Of a stretch of DNA of 64,000 bases, positions 47,601 through 58,562 are shown in pieces. The position numbers and the translations under genes are program-made. Each line of letters opens with the position of its first letter. Within the stretch, counting starts at the first letter, position 1. Source of the DNA: Mercenaria mercenaria (lineage: Eukaryota > Mollusca > Bivalvia > Venerida > Veneridae); NCBI RefSeq assembly GCF_021730395.1, contig NC_069362.1, positions 92,272,001 to 92,336,000 of the forward strand. The letters are read 5' to 3'. Under the pieces are notes generated by a model, which had not been told where the DNA came from, ran no database searches, and worked only from the letters and a program-made list of their open reading frames with translations.

Positions 47601-50600
47601 TGTTCACCTTGATGATATCTAGGTCAGGTTAGAAACTGGGTCACGTGCGGTCAAAAACTAGGTCAGTAGGTCTAAAAAAAGAAAAAGCTTGTGACCTCTC
47701 TAGAGGCCATATATTTCACAAGATCTTCATGAAAATTGGTCAGAATGTTCACCTTGATGATATCTAGGTCATGTTTGAAACTGGGTCACGTGCCTTCAAA
47801 AACTAGGTCAGTAGGTCATATAATAGAAAAACCTTGTGACCTCTCTAAAGGCCATATTTTTCATGGGATCTGTATGAAAGTTGGTCTGAATGTTCATCTT
47901 GATGATATCTAGGTCAAGTTCGAAACTGGGTCACATGCGATCAAAAACTAGGTCAGTAGGTCTAACAAGAGGACCATGATGGTCCTGAATCGCTCACCTC
48001 TTCCCACATGACCCAGTTTTGAGTATGACGTCGTTTTTTAGCTCACCTGTCACAAAGTGACAAAGTGAGCTTTTGTGATCGTGCGGTGTCCGTCGTCCGT
48101 GCGTCCGTCCGTAAACTTTTACTTGTGACCACTCTAGAGGTCACATTTTTCATGGGATCTTTATGAAAGTTGGTCAGAATGTTATCTTGATGTTATCTAG
48201 GTCAAGTTCGAAACTGGGTCACGTGCCATCAAAAACTAGGTCAGTAGGTCTAAAAATAGAAAAACCTTGTGACCTCTCTAGAGGCCATATATTTCATGAG
48301 ATCTTCATGAAAATTGGTCAGAATGTTCACCTTGATGATATCTAGGTCAAGTTCAAAACTGGGTCACGTGCCTTCAAAAACTAAGTCAGTAGGTCTAAAA
48401 ATAGAAAAACCTTGTGACCTCTCTAGAGGCTATATATTTCACAAGATCTTCATGAAAATTGGTCAGAACGTTCACCTTGATGATATCTAGGTCAAGTTCG
48501 AAACTGGGTCCCGTGCCTTTAAAATCTAGGTCAGTAGGTCAAATAATAGAAAAACCTTGTGACCTCTCTAAAAGCCATATTTTTCATGGGATCTGTATTA
48601 AAGTTGGTCTGAATGTTCATCTTGTTGATATCTAGGTCAAGTTCGAAACTGGGTCATGTGCGGTCAAAAACTAGGTCAGTAGGTCTAAAAATAGAAAAAC
48701 CTTGTGACCTCTCTAGAGGCCATATATTTCATGAGATCTTCATGAAAATTGGTCAGAATGTTCACCTTGATTATATCTAGGTCAGGTTCGAATATGGGTC
48801 ACATGCAATCAAAAACTAGGTCAGTAGGTCAAATAATAGAAAAACCTTGTGACCTCTCTAGAGGCCATATTTTTCATGGGATCTGTATGAAAGTTATTCT
48901 GAATGTTCACCTTGATGATATCTAGGTCAAGTTCGAAAGTGGGTCACGTGCCTTCAAAAACTAGGTCAGTAGATCAAATAATAGAAAAACCTTGTGACCT
49001 CTCTAAAGGCCATACTTTTCATGGGATCTGTATGAAAGTTGGTCTGAATGTTCATCTTGATGATATCTAGGTCAGATTTCAAACTGGGTCAACTGCGGGC
49101 AAAAACTAGGTCAGTAGGTCTAAAATTATTAAAATCTTTTGACCTCTCTAGAGGCCATATTTTTCAATGGATGTTCATGAAAATTGATCTGAATGTTCAC
49201 CTTGATGATATCTAGGTCAGTTTCGAAACTGGGTCACGTGCGGTCAAAAGCTAGGCCATTAGGTATAAAATAGAAAAACCTTGTGACCTCTCTAGAGGCC
49301 ATATTTTTCATGAGATCTTCATGAAAATTATTGAGAATATTCACCTTGATGATATCTAGGTTAAGTTCAAAACAGGGTCACGTACCTTCGAAAACTAGGT
49401 CAACAGGTCAAATAATAGAAAAACCTTGTGACCTCTCTAGAGACCATATTTTTCAATGGATCTTCATGAAAATTGGTCAGAATTTTTATCTTGATAATAT
49501 CTAGGTCAAGTTCAAAACTGGGTCACATGAGCTCAAAAACTAGGTCACTATGTCAAATAATAGAAAAAACAACGTCATACTCAAAACTTGGTCATGTGGG
49601 AAGAGGTGAGCGATTCAGGACCATCATGGTCCTCTTGTTCTATTATTTGACATAGTGACCTAGTTTTTGTGCCATCAAAAACTAGGTCAGTAGGTCAAAT
49701 AATAAAAAAAACCTTGTGACCTATCTTGAGGCCATACTTTTCATGGGATCTGTATGAAAGTTGGTCTGAATGTTCATCTTGATGATATCTAGGTCAAGTT
49801 TGAAACTGGGTCAACTGCGGTCATAAGGTCTAAAATTTGAAAAATCTTTTGGCCTCTCTAGAGGCCATAATTTTCAATGGATCTTCATGAAAATTGGTCA
49901 GAATTTTTATCTTGATGATATCTAGGTCAAGTTCAAAACTGGGTCACATGAGCTCAAAAACTAGGTCACTTTGTCAAATAATAGAACAAGAGGACCATGA
50001 TGGTCCTGAATCCCTCACCTATCCCCACATGACCCAGAGTTGAACTGAGTATGACGTCGTTATTTCTATTATTTGACAAAGTGACCTAGATTTTGAGCAC
50101 ATGTGACCTAGATATCATCAAGATATAAAATTCTAACCAATTTTCATGAAGATCCATTGAAAAATATGACCTCTAGAGAGGTCACAAGGTTTTTCTATTA
50201 TTTGACCTAATGACCTAGTTTTTGAAGGCACGTGACCCACTTTTAAACTTGACCTAGATATCATCAAGGTGAACATTCTCACCAATTTTCATGAAGATCT
50301 CGTGAAAAATATGGCCTCTAGAGAGGTCACAAGGTTTTTCTATTTTTCGACCTACTGACCTAGTTTTTGACTGCACATGACCCAGTTACGAACCTGACCT
50401 AGATATCATCAAGCTGAACATTCTCACCAATTTTCATGAAGATCCATTGAGAATATGGCCTCTAAGAGGTCACAAGGTTTTTCTAATTTTAGACCTACTG
50501 ACCTAGTTTTTGACCCCACGTGACCCAGTTTCGAATCTGACTTAGATATCATCAAGATGAACATTCTTACCATATTCATGAAGATCTCATGAAAAAATAT

Positions 50601-53600
50601 GGCCTCTAAGAGGTCACAAGGTTTTTCTATTTTTTTGATCTACTGACCTTGTTTTTAAACCCCACTAACCCATTCGAACTGACCTAGATATCTTCAAGGT
50701 TAACATTCTGACCAATTTTCATGAAAACCATTGAAAAATATCGCCTCTAGAGAGGTCACAAGGTTTCCTATTTTTTTTGACCTACTGACCTAGTTTTTGA
50801 CCGCACATGACCCAGTTTCAAACTGACCTAGATATCATCAGGTGAACATTCTCACCATTTTCATGAAGATCCATTGAGAAATATGGCCACTAAAAGGTCA
50901 CAAGGTTTTTCTATTTTTAGATCTACTGACCTAGTTTTTATCCCACATGACCCGTTTCGAACTTGACCTAGTATCCATCATGGTAAACATTCGACCAATA
51001 TCATGAAGATTTATGAAAATATGGCCTCAGAGAGGTCACAAGGTTTTTCTATTTTTAGCTCACCTGTCACAAAGTGACAAGGTGCCCTTTTGTGATCGCG
51101 CGGGGCCGTCGTCCGTCCGTCCGCCGTGCGTCCGTCCGTAAACTTTTGCTTGTGACCACTCTAGAGGTCACATTTTTCATGGATCTTTATGAAAGTTGGT
51201 CAGAATGTTCAACTTTATGATATCTAGGGCAAGTTCGAAAATGGGTCACGTGGGCCCTCAAAACCAGGTCAGTAGGTGAATAATAGAAAAAACCTTGTGA
51301 CCTCTCTAGAGGCCATATTTTTCATGGGATCTGTATGAAAGTTGGTCTGAATGTTCATCTTGATGATATCTAGGTCAAGTTTGAAAGTCGGTCATGTGCC
51401 GTCAAAAAGTAGGTCAGTAGGTCAAATAATGAAAAAACGTTGTGACCTCTCTAGAGGCCATAATTTTCATGGGATCTGATGAAAGTTGGTCTGAATGTTT
51501 ACTTGATGATATATAGGGCAAGTATGAAACTGGGTCAACTGCGATCAAAACTAGGTCAGTAGGGCTTAAAATAGAAAAAAACCCTTTTGACCTCTCTAGA
51601 GGCCATAACCCTTGAATGGATCTTCATGAAAATTGGTCAGAATGTTCACCTTGATGATATCTAGGTAAGTTTTGAAACTGGGGCCATTGCCTTAAAAAAC
51701 TAGGTCAGTAGTTCAAATGATAAAAAAAAAAACCTTGTGACCTCTCTAAGCCATACTTTTTCATGGGATCTGTATGAAAGTTGGTCTGAATGTTCATCTT
51801 GATGATATCTAGAAACAAGTTTGAACTGGGTCAACTGCGGTCAAAAACAGGTCAGTAGGTCTAAAATAATTAAAATCTTTTGACCTCTCTAGAAGCCATA
51901 TTTTTCAATGGATCTTTATGAAAATGATCTGAATGTTCACCTTGATGATATCTAGGTCAGTTTTCGAAAAGATCACGTGCAGTCAAAACTAGGCCAGTAG
52001 ATATAAAATAGAAAAACCTTGGGGACCTCTCTAGAGGCCATATTTTTCATGAGATTTTCATGAAAATTACTGAGAAAAGTTCACCTTGATGATTTCTAGG
52101 TAAAGTTAAAAACAGGGCACGTACCTTCAAAAATAGGCAAAAAGGTCAAATAAAGAAAAACCTTGTGACCTCTCTAGAGACCATATTTTCAATGTCTTCA
52201 TGAAAATTGGTGAGAATTTTTATCTTGATAATATCTAGGTCAAGTTCAAAACTGGGTCACATGAGCTCAAAAACTAAGTCACTATGTCAAATAATAGAAA
52301 AAACGACGTCATACTCAAAACTGGGTCATTGGGAAGAGGGAGCGATTCAGGACCATCAGGTCCTCTTTTTAGATCTACTGACCTAGTTTTTAACCCACGG
52401 GCCCAGTTTCGAACTTGACCTAGATATCATCAAGATAACATTCTGACCAATTTTCATGAAGATGCATTGAGAAATATGGCCTCAGAGAGGTCACAAGGTT
52501 TTCTATTTTTTGACCTAATGACCTAGTTTTTGACCCTACGTGACCCATTTTTGAACTTGACCTAGATATCATCAAGATAAACATTCTGACCAATATTTAT
52601 GAAGATCTCATGAAAAATATGGCCTCTAGAGAGGGCACAAGGTTTTTTTCTATTTTTAGATCTACTTTACCTAGTTTTTAATCCCACCGGACCCAGTTTC
52701 GAACCTGACCTAGATATCATCAAGATGAACATTCTGACCCATTTTCATGAAGATGCATTGAGAAATATGGCCTCTATAAAAGGTCACAAGGTTTTTCTAT
52801 ATTAAGACCTAATGACCTAGTTTCTGACCCTACGTGACCCATTTTCGAACTTTCCCCAGATATCACAAAAATAAACATTCTGACCAATTTTCATGAAGAT
52901 CTCATGAAAAATATGGCCTCTAGAGAGGTCACAAGGTTTTTCTTTTTTTAGACCTACTGACCTAGTTTTTGACCCCACGTGACCCAGTTTCGAACTTGAC
53001 CTAGATATCATCAAGGTGAACATTCTGACCAATTTTCATGAAGATCTTGTGAAATATATGGCCTCTAGAGAGGTCACAAGGTTTTTTTTAGCTCACCTGT
53101 CACAAAGTGACAAGGTGAGCTTTTGTGATCGCGCAGTGTCCGTCGTCCGTCGTCCGTCCGTTCGTCCGTAAACTTTTGCTTGTGACCACTCTAGAGGTCA
53201 CATTTTTCATGGGATCTTTATGAAAGTTGGTCAGAATGTTCATCTTTATTATATATAGGTCAAGTTCGAAACTGGGTCACGTGCCATCAAAAACTAGGTC
53301 AGTAGGTCTAAAAATAGAAAAACCTTGTGACCTCTCTAGAGGCCATATATTTCACAAGATCTTCATGAAAATTGGTCAGAATGTTCACCTTGATGATATC
53401 TAGGACAAGTTCGAAACTGGGTCACGTGGGGTCAAAAACTAGGTCAGTAGGTCTTAAAATAGAAAAACCTTGTGACCTCTCTAGAGGCCATATTTTTCAT
53501 GAGATCTTCATGAATATTGGTCAGAATGTTTATCTTGATGATATCTAGGTCAAATTCGAATCTGGGTCACGTAGAGTCAAAAACTAGGTCATTAGGTCTA

Positions 53601-55551
53601 AAAATAGAAAAACCTTGTGACCTCTCCAGAGGCCATATTTCTCAATGCATCTTCATGAAAATTGGTCAGAATGTTCATCTTGATGATATCTAGATCGAGT
53701 TCGAAACTGGGTCACGTGGGGTTAAAAACTAGGTCAGTAGATCTAAAAATAGAAAAACCTTGTGACCTCTCTAGAGGCCATATTTTTCATGAGATCTTCA
53801 TGAATATTGGTCAGAATGTTCACCTTGATGATATCTAGGTCAAGTTCGAAATTTGGTCATGTTTGGTCAAAAACTAGGTCAGTAGATCTAAAAATAGAAA
53901 AACCTTGTGACCTCTCTAGAGGCCATATTTCTCAATGGATCTTCATGAAAATTGGTCAGAATGTTCACCTTGATGATATCTAAGTCAAGTTCGAAACTGG
54001 GTCATGTGCGGTCAAAAACTAGGTCAGTAGGTCTAAAAATAGGAAAACCTTGTGACCTCTCTAGAGGCGATATTTTTCAATGGATCTGCATGAAAATTGG
54101 TCAGAATGTTTACCTTGAAGATATCTAGGTCAAGTTCGAAACTGGGTCACGCGGGTTTAAAATCTAGGTCAGTAGATCTAAAAATAGAAAAACCTTGTGA
54201 CCTCTCTAGAGGCCATTATGAATGTTGGTCAGAATGTTCGTCTTGATGATATCTAAGTCATATTCGAAACTGGGTCACGTGGGGTCAAAAACTAGGTCAG
54301 TAGGTCTAAAAATAGAAAAAAACCTTGTGACCTCTCTAGAGGCCATATTTCTCAATGGATCTTCATGAAAATTGGTGAGAATGTTCAGCTTGATGATATC
54401 TAGGTCAGGTTCGTAACTGGGTCATGTGCGGTCAAAAACTAGGTCAATAGGTCGAGAAATAGAAAAACCTTGTGACCTCTCTAGAGGCCATATTTTTCAC
54501 GAGATCTTTATGAAAATTGGTGAGAATTTTCACCTTGATGATATCTAGGTCAAGTTTAAAAGTGGGTCACGTGCCTTCAAAAACTAGGTCATTAGGTCAA
54601 ATAATAGAAAAACCTTGTGACCTCTCTAGAGGCCATATTTTTCAATGGATCTTCATGAAAAACTAGGTCACTATGTCAAATAATAGAAATAACGATGTCA
54701 TACTCAGTTGAACACTGGGTCATGTGGAGATAGGTGAGCGATTCAGGACCATCATGGTCCTCTTGTCTATTTTTAGACCTACTGACCTAGTTTTTGATGA
54801 CACATGACCCAGTTTCGAACTTGACCTAGATATCATCAAGATGAACATTCTGACCAACTTTCATAAAGATCCCATGAAAAATGTGACCTCTAGAGTGGTC
54901 ACAAGCAAAAGTTTACGGACGCACGGACGGACGACGGACACCGCGCGATCACAAAAGCTCACCTTGTCACTTTGTGACAGGTGAGCTAATAAATATGGCC
55001 TCTAGAGAGGTCACAAGGTTTTTCTATTTTTAGATCTACTGACCTAGTTTTTGACCACACATGACCCAGTTTCGAACTTGACCTAGATATCATCAAGATG
55101 AACATTCTGACCAACTTTCATAAAGATCCCATGAAAAATGTGACCTCTAGAGTGGTCACAAGCAAAAGTTTATGCACGCACGCACGCACGGACGACGGAC
55201 GCCGCGTGATCACAAAAGCTCACCTTGTCACTTTGTGACAGGTGAGCTAAAAAACAACGTCATACTCAAAACTGGGTCATGCGGGAACAGGTGAGCGATT
55301 CAGGACCATCATGGTCCTGTTGTTAAATAACTCTTAATTTAAGAGAGAAAATATGTTGTAATTTCATGTGTTCTTGCTTTTGTACAAATTCTTCCTCCAT
55401 TATCTTTAAAGTATTACAATATAGTCTAAATATTTGGTATTTTCAGATTTTGTTGGGCCCTAACACAGCAGTTTCTGGTTCAGGATCAGGACAGGGTGTA
55501 ATGGGAATGATGCCTCCAGGACTTACCCCAACAGTAGCTTCATCACCATAG
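41577..55551 (+). CDS. TOMM22: Mitochondrial import receptor subunit TOM22, 3 coding exons
   Basis: Central receptor and organiser of the TOM complex in the mitochondrial outer membrane, where it takes presequence proteins from TOM20 and docks TOM40. The spliced product is 130 residues (human 142). It has a short acidic N-terminus (DTKIEDDEEEFIDETL), the conserved ERLWGLSEMFPDSVRS block (residues 24-39), a membrane segment at about 59-79 (GRSALWILASSFTILILPV) with the family's in-membrane proline at 76, a Gln-rich stretch (HEQQLQQQRQ) and ILLGPNT followed by a Gly/Ser/Pro tail. Introns are phase 0. Intron 2 is swollen by 8.2 kb of nested repeats. It is divergent from the SR factor. Confidence 0.95.
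41811..42112 (+). mobile_element. tRNA-like-headed SINE with 11-bp target duplication
   Basis: The head 'gctgcggtggcctaatggat' resembles a tRNA D arm and is followed by 'gaaggtttgagccc' as a B box. The body holds 'tgcctggtgcctggcatt' and the tail is 'ctttactttagt'. CTTTATAGCTA occurs directly on both sides (41800-41810 and 42113-42123), a target site duplication. It lies in TOMM22 intron 1. Confidence 0.8.
42216..42277. mobile_element. Very short MITE-like element, copy 2
   Basis: 62 bp from 'cttatcgggatgaa' to 'ttcatccctctaag', with inverted ends. Counterpart of 5614-5670. Confidence 0.5.
42880..42950 (-). mobile_element. tRNA-like SINE head
   Basis: On the minus strand, 'caacgtggtagtctgcc' and 'cccaggttcgattcccgg' resemble the D-arm and T-arm promoter boxes of a tRNA. 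The rest does not fold as a full tRNA. TOMM22 intron 1. Confidence 0.5.
43200..43980. repeat. Tandem-unit element in TOMM22 intron 1
   Basis: It opens with 'agcttcactgttcggagaat' and carries two units about 170 bp apart ('ctttgtttttctgtcatatc', 'ggggctgggcccattatacc', 'accaagttgttatacttgg'). These are followed by diverged units with 'aattatgcccctttcgtac'. It resembles dispersed bivalve array elements. No transposase. Confidence 0.65.
44640..44715 (-). mobile_element. tRNA-like SINE head
   Basis: On the minus strand, 'gcgctattggttacaatgat' and 'ccggggttcgattcccgatg' supply A- and B-box-like segments. The anticodon arm is not a proper stem. TOMM22 intron 1. Confidence 0.5.
44978..45663. mobile_element. 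0.69-kb MITE, uninterrupted copy
   Basis: It begins 'ttaaaggtggtcaatcac' and ends 'tctgattatccacctttaa', so the ends are inverted repeats. TA or TTAA could be the target. It is the sister of 32731-33955. It carries two copies of a palindromic 26-mer absent in full from the sister. Confidence 0.8.
45302..45327. repeat. Perfect 26-bp palindrome
   Basis: CTATCTTGGTTGC followed directly by its exact complement. A second version with two mismatches is at 45496-45521. Confidence 0.95.
46234..46476 (+). CDS. TOMM22: TOMM22 exon 2 (core and membrane segment)
   Basis: 243 bp, acceptor 'aattatttcag', donor 'gtaacg', phase 0 at both ends. It encodes the TOM22 signature, the membrane helix and the Gln-rich segment. 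Confidence 0.97.
46536..46620 (+). mobile_element. Decayed tRNA-like SINE head
   Basis: 'gttaggtcagtaggtagagc' is a good A-box region, followed by 'tcaagtttgatacaac' in the B-box position. The body is not recognisable. Confidence 0.4.
48039..49638 (+). mobile_element. Tandem-array element B2, inserted in an inverted copy
   Basis: Complete from TAGCTCACC hairpin to 'ccatcatggtcctcttgtt'. Left flank 'gacgtcgttttt' and right flank 'ctattatttgac' join to restore the host element sequence seen in copies A and C. Confidence 0.85.
51056..52367 (+). mobile_element. Tandem-array element B4, inserted in an inverted copy
   Basis: TAGCTCACC hairpin to 'gaccatcaggtcctctt'. Flanks 'ggtttttctattttt' and 'agatctactgacctag' join in the host array unit. 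Contains an unusual density of single-base gaps, shared with its flanks. Confidence 0.8.
53089..54765 (+). mobile_element. Tandem-array element B5, inserted in an inverted copy
   Basis: TAGCTCACC hairpin to 'catggtcctcttgt'. Flanks 'cacaaggttttt' and 'ctatttttagacc' rejoin. About nine to ten regular units, cleaner than B4. Confidence 0.85.
55447..55551 (+). CDS. TOMM22: TOMM22 exon 3 (C-terminal tail)
   Basis: 105 bp including TAG stop, acceptor 'ggtattttcag'. It encodes ILLGPNTAVSGSGSGQGV and a Met/Pro/Ser-rich end exposed to the intermembrane space. Confidence 0.96.
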   Translation: MLLGPNTAVSGSGSGQGVMGMMPPGLTPTVASSP

Positions 55552-55912
55552 CTACATCAGTATTACCAAAATTTGTTCTCCTTTCCTGTCTTCTGAAAGA
55601 TAGACTTAACTGTGTTCCAGAGCATTGACTTGGAGATAGAAAGCTACATCATATTTCACTGCAGTATATATGAACATGATGAAAAATTCAATATTAACAG
55701 GATAAAATTTGATAGTGTATTTGCTGTCAGAGATTTGCCCCATTACAAAATATTGACATACTGTGCCAGTGGGTAGGCCAACAAAAAATTAAGAATGTTA
55801 GAGATATGTTATGAAAAACCTTAAATCACCAGGTTAAATATTAGATTTCTGTTTTCGATATATGTTTGTTTTTATGTACTTGTGAAAATAAATAAGAAAC
55901 AACAGTGAGATC
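55552..55912 (+). other. TOMM22: TOMM22 3' untranslated region
   Basis: Repeat-free AT-rich sequence after the stop, with AATAAA at 55887-55892. Cleavage is expected about 15-25 nt later. Confidence 0.6.
55887..55892 (+). terminator. TOMM22: Polyadenylation signal AATAAA
   Basis: Canonical hexamer 336 bp after the TOMM22 stop, followed by TG/T-rich sequence ('gatctttctgtttttatttt'). Confidence 0.65.
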
Positions 55913-56528
55913 TTTCTGTTTTTATTTTGCAACAGTTGAAACAAAGTAATTATTGAACAAAATAAATTAACGAAATGCATTCTAAGGGTGCTTAGCTAAC
56001 AACTAGAAAGTTTCAAAGCTTTACCTCTGTAAAGTCAAAATATTTCGGGTGTGGATCTATAGAACAAGTGGCAAAAACTGTCTATATAATAATTTAAGTC
56101 TAAAAGATCTAGTTCCAAGGTTATGACACAGTGTTACAAAGTTATGCTCAGCCAATCAGATCCTACTACTTTGTGTCTAGTCCCAAAAAAACTAGTTTTA
56201 TAATCTTGGGTCCTAGTTACTGTAGAACAAACAAAAAATGCACTAAGCCTGGAAATGGCACATTAAAGAGATTGTATGTGTGTTTGTAAAACGTATAATT
56301 TACCCTTAAATACATTGTTAGGCCAATAAAGTTAGAAAATAGATTTCTCAATGTTAAGATCAAACATGAAATAAATATTCTGAGAAATATTCTGAGTTTT
56401 AATGACTTGGCAACACCCGACTAGTTTCATGAGGTCAAAACTTTATCAAAGAAACAAAAAACATTTTGCAACCTGCTTGAAATTTTAAACAAATAGTTCA
56501 GTGAACTCCTTTATTGTGATTTACACAA

Positions 56529-58562
56529 GACAAGAGGACCATGATGGTCCTGAATCGCTCACCTCTTCCCACATGACCCAGTTTTGAGTATAACGTCGTT
56601 TTTTCTATTATTTGACATAGTGACCTAGTTTTTGAGCTCATGTGACCCAGTTTTGAACTTGACCTAGATATTATCAAGATGAAAATTCTGATTAATTTTC
56701 ATGAAGATCCATTGAAAAAATATGGTCTCTAGAGAGGTCACAAGGTTTTTCTATCATTTGACCTATTGACCTAGTTTTCGAAGATATGTGATCCTGCTTT
56801 GAACTTTATCTAGATATTATAAAGGTGAACATTCTCACTAATTTTCATGAAGATCTCATGAAAAATATGGCCTCTAGAGAGGTCACAAGGTTTTTCTATT
56901 TTTATACCTACCGGCCTAGTTTTTGAACGCACGTGACCCAGTTTCGAAAATGACCTAGATATCATCAAGGTGAACATTCAGATCAATTTTCATGAAGATC
57001 CATTGAAAAATATGGCCTTTAGAGAGGTCACAAGGTTTTTCTATAATTTTAGACCTACTGACCTAGTTTTTGACCGCAGTTGACCCAGTGTCAAACTTGA
57101 CCTAGATATCATCAAGATGAACATTCAGACCAACTTTCATACAGATCCCATGAAAAGTATGGCCTCTAGAGATGTCGCAACGTTTTTTTATTATTTGACC
57201 TACTGACCTAGTTTTTAAAGGCACATGACCCAGTTTCAAACCTGACCTAGATATCATCAAGGTGAACATTCTGACCAATTTTTATGGAGATCCATTCAAA
57301 AGTATGGCCTCTAGAGAGGTCACAAGGTTTTTCTATTTTTAGACCTACTGACATAGTTTTTGACCGCACATGACCCTGTTTCGAACCTGACCTAGATATC
57401 ATCAAGATGAACATTCAGACCAATTTTCATACAGATCCCATGAAAAATATGGCCTTTAGAGAGGCCACAAGGTTTTTCTATTATTTGACCTACTGACCTA
57501 GTTTTCGTCGGCACGTGACCCACTTTCGAACTTGACCTAGATATCATCAAGATGAACATTCAGACCAACTTTCATACAGATCCCATGAAAAATATGGCCT
57601 CTAGAGAGGTCACAAGGTTTTTCTATTATTTGACCTACTGATCTAGTTTTTGATGGCACGTGACCCACTTTCGAACTTGACCTAGATATCATCAAGTTGA
57701 ACATTCTCACCAATTTTCATGAAGATCTCATGAAATATATGGTCTCTAGTGTGGTCACAAGGTTTTTCTATTTTTAGACCTACTGACCTAGTTTTTGACC
57801 GCACGTGACCCAGTTTCCAACTTGACCTAGATATCATAAAGATGAACATTTAGACCAACTTTCATACAGATCCCGTGAAAAATATGGCCTTTAGAGAGGT
57901 CACAAGGTTTTTCTATTATTTGACCTACTGACCTAGTTTTTGACGACACGTGACCCAGTTTCGAACTTGACCTAGATATCATCAAGATGAACATTCAGAC
58001 CAACTTTCATACAGATCCCATGAAAAATATGGCCTTTAAAGAGGTCACAAGGTTTTTCTATTATTTGACCTACTGACCTAGTTTTTGATGGCACGTGACC
58101 CAGTTTCAAACTTGACCTAGATATCATCAAAGTGAACATTCTGACCAATTTTCATGAAGATCTTGTAAAATATAAAGCCTCTAGAGAGGTCACATGGTTT
58201 TTCTATTTTTAGACCTACTGACCTAGTTTTTGAAGGCACATGACCCAGTTTCAAACTTGACCTAGATATCATCAAGGTGAACATTCTGACCAATATTCAT
58301 GAAGATCTTGTAAAATATAAAGCCTCTAGAGAGGTCACAAGGTTTTTCTATTTTTAGACCTACTGACCTAGTTTTTGATGGCACGTAACCCAGTTTCGAA
58401 CTTGACCTAGACATCATCAAGATAAACATTCTGACCAATTTTCATAAAGATCCCACAAAAAATGTGACCTCTAGAGTGGTCACAAGCAAAAGTTTACGGA
58501 CGGACGACGGACGCTGCGTGATCACAAAAGCTCACCTTGTCACTATGTGACAGGTGAGCTAA
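56529..58562 (-). mobile_element. Complete tandem-array element (copy C)
   Basis: 'acaagaggaccatgatggtc' at one end and the hairpin ending CTAA at the other, with a short GGAC microsatellite before the hairpin (58498-58515). About 13 units of about 146 bp in between. The longest uninterrupted copy here, located 0.6 kb after the TOMM22 polyadenylation signal. Confidence 0.9.

Larger units (their letters stand above)
47167..55324 (+). mobile_element. 8.2-kb nested stack of tandem-array elements (outer copy B1)
   Basis: The outer element starts with the TAGCTCACC hairpin at 47167 and ends with the GGACCATCATGGTCC hairpin and 'tgttgtt' at 55324. It is interrupted by opposite-orientation copies (starting 47965 and 49985, with hairpin ends at 54987 and about 55248). 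Those are themselves interrupted by plus-oriented copies at 48039-49638, 51056-52367 and 53089-54765. Core units are about 146 bp as in copy A. The stack fills most of TOMM22 intron 2. Confidence 0.85.

Noticed and set aside
47302-47622. 106-codon frame of repeated SRSSSKLGH.SKTRSVG units
   Set aside because: It is the translation of two 146-bp array units. Equivalent frames recur at 48163-48345, 49473-49655, 52817-53032 and 14192-14392 and break irregularly, so it is not a gene.
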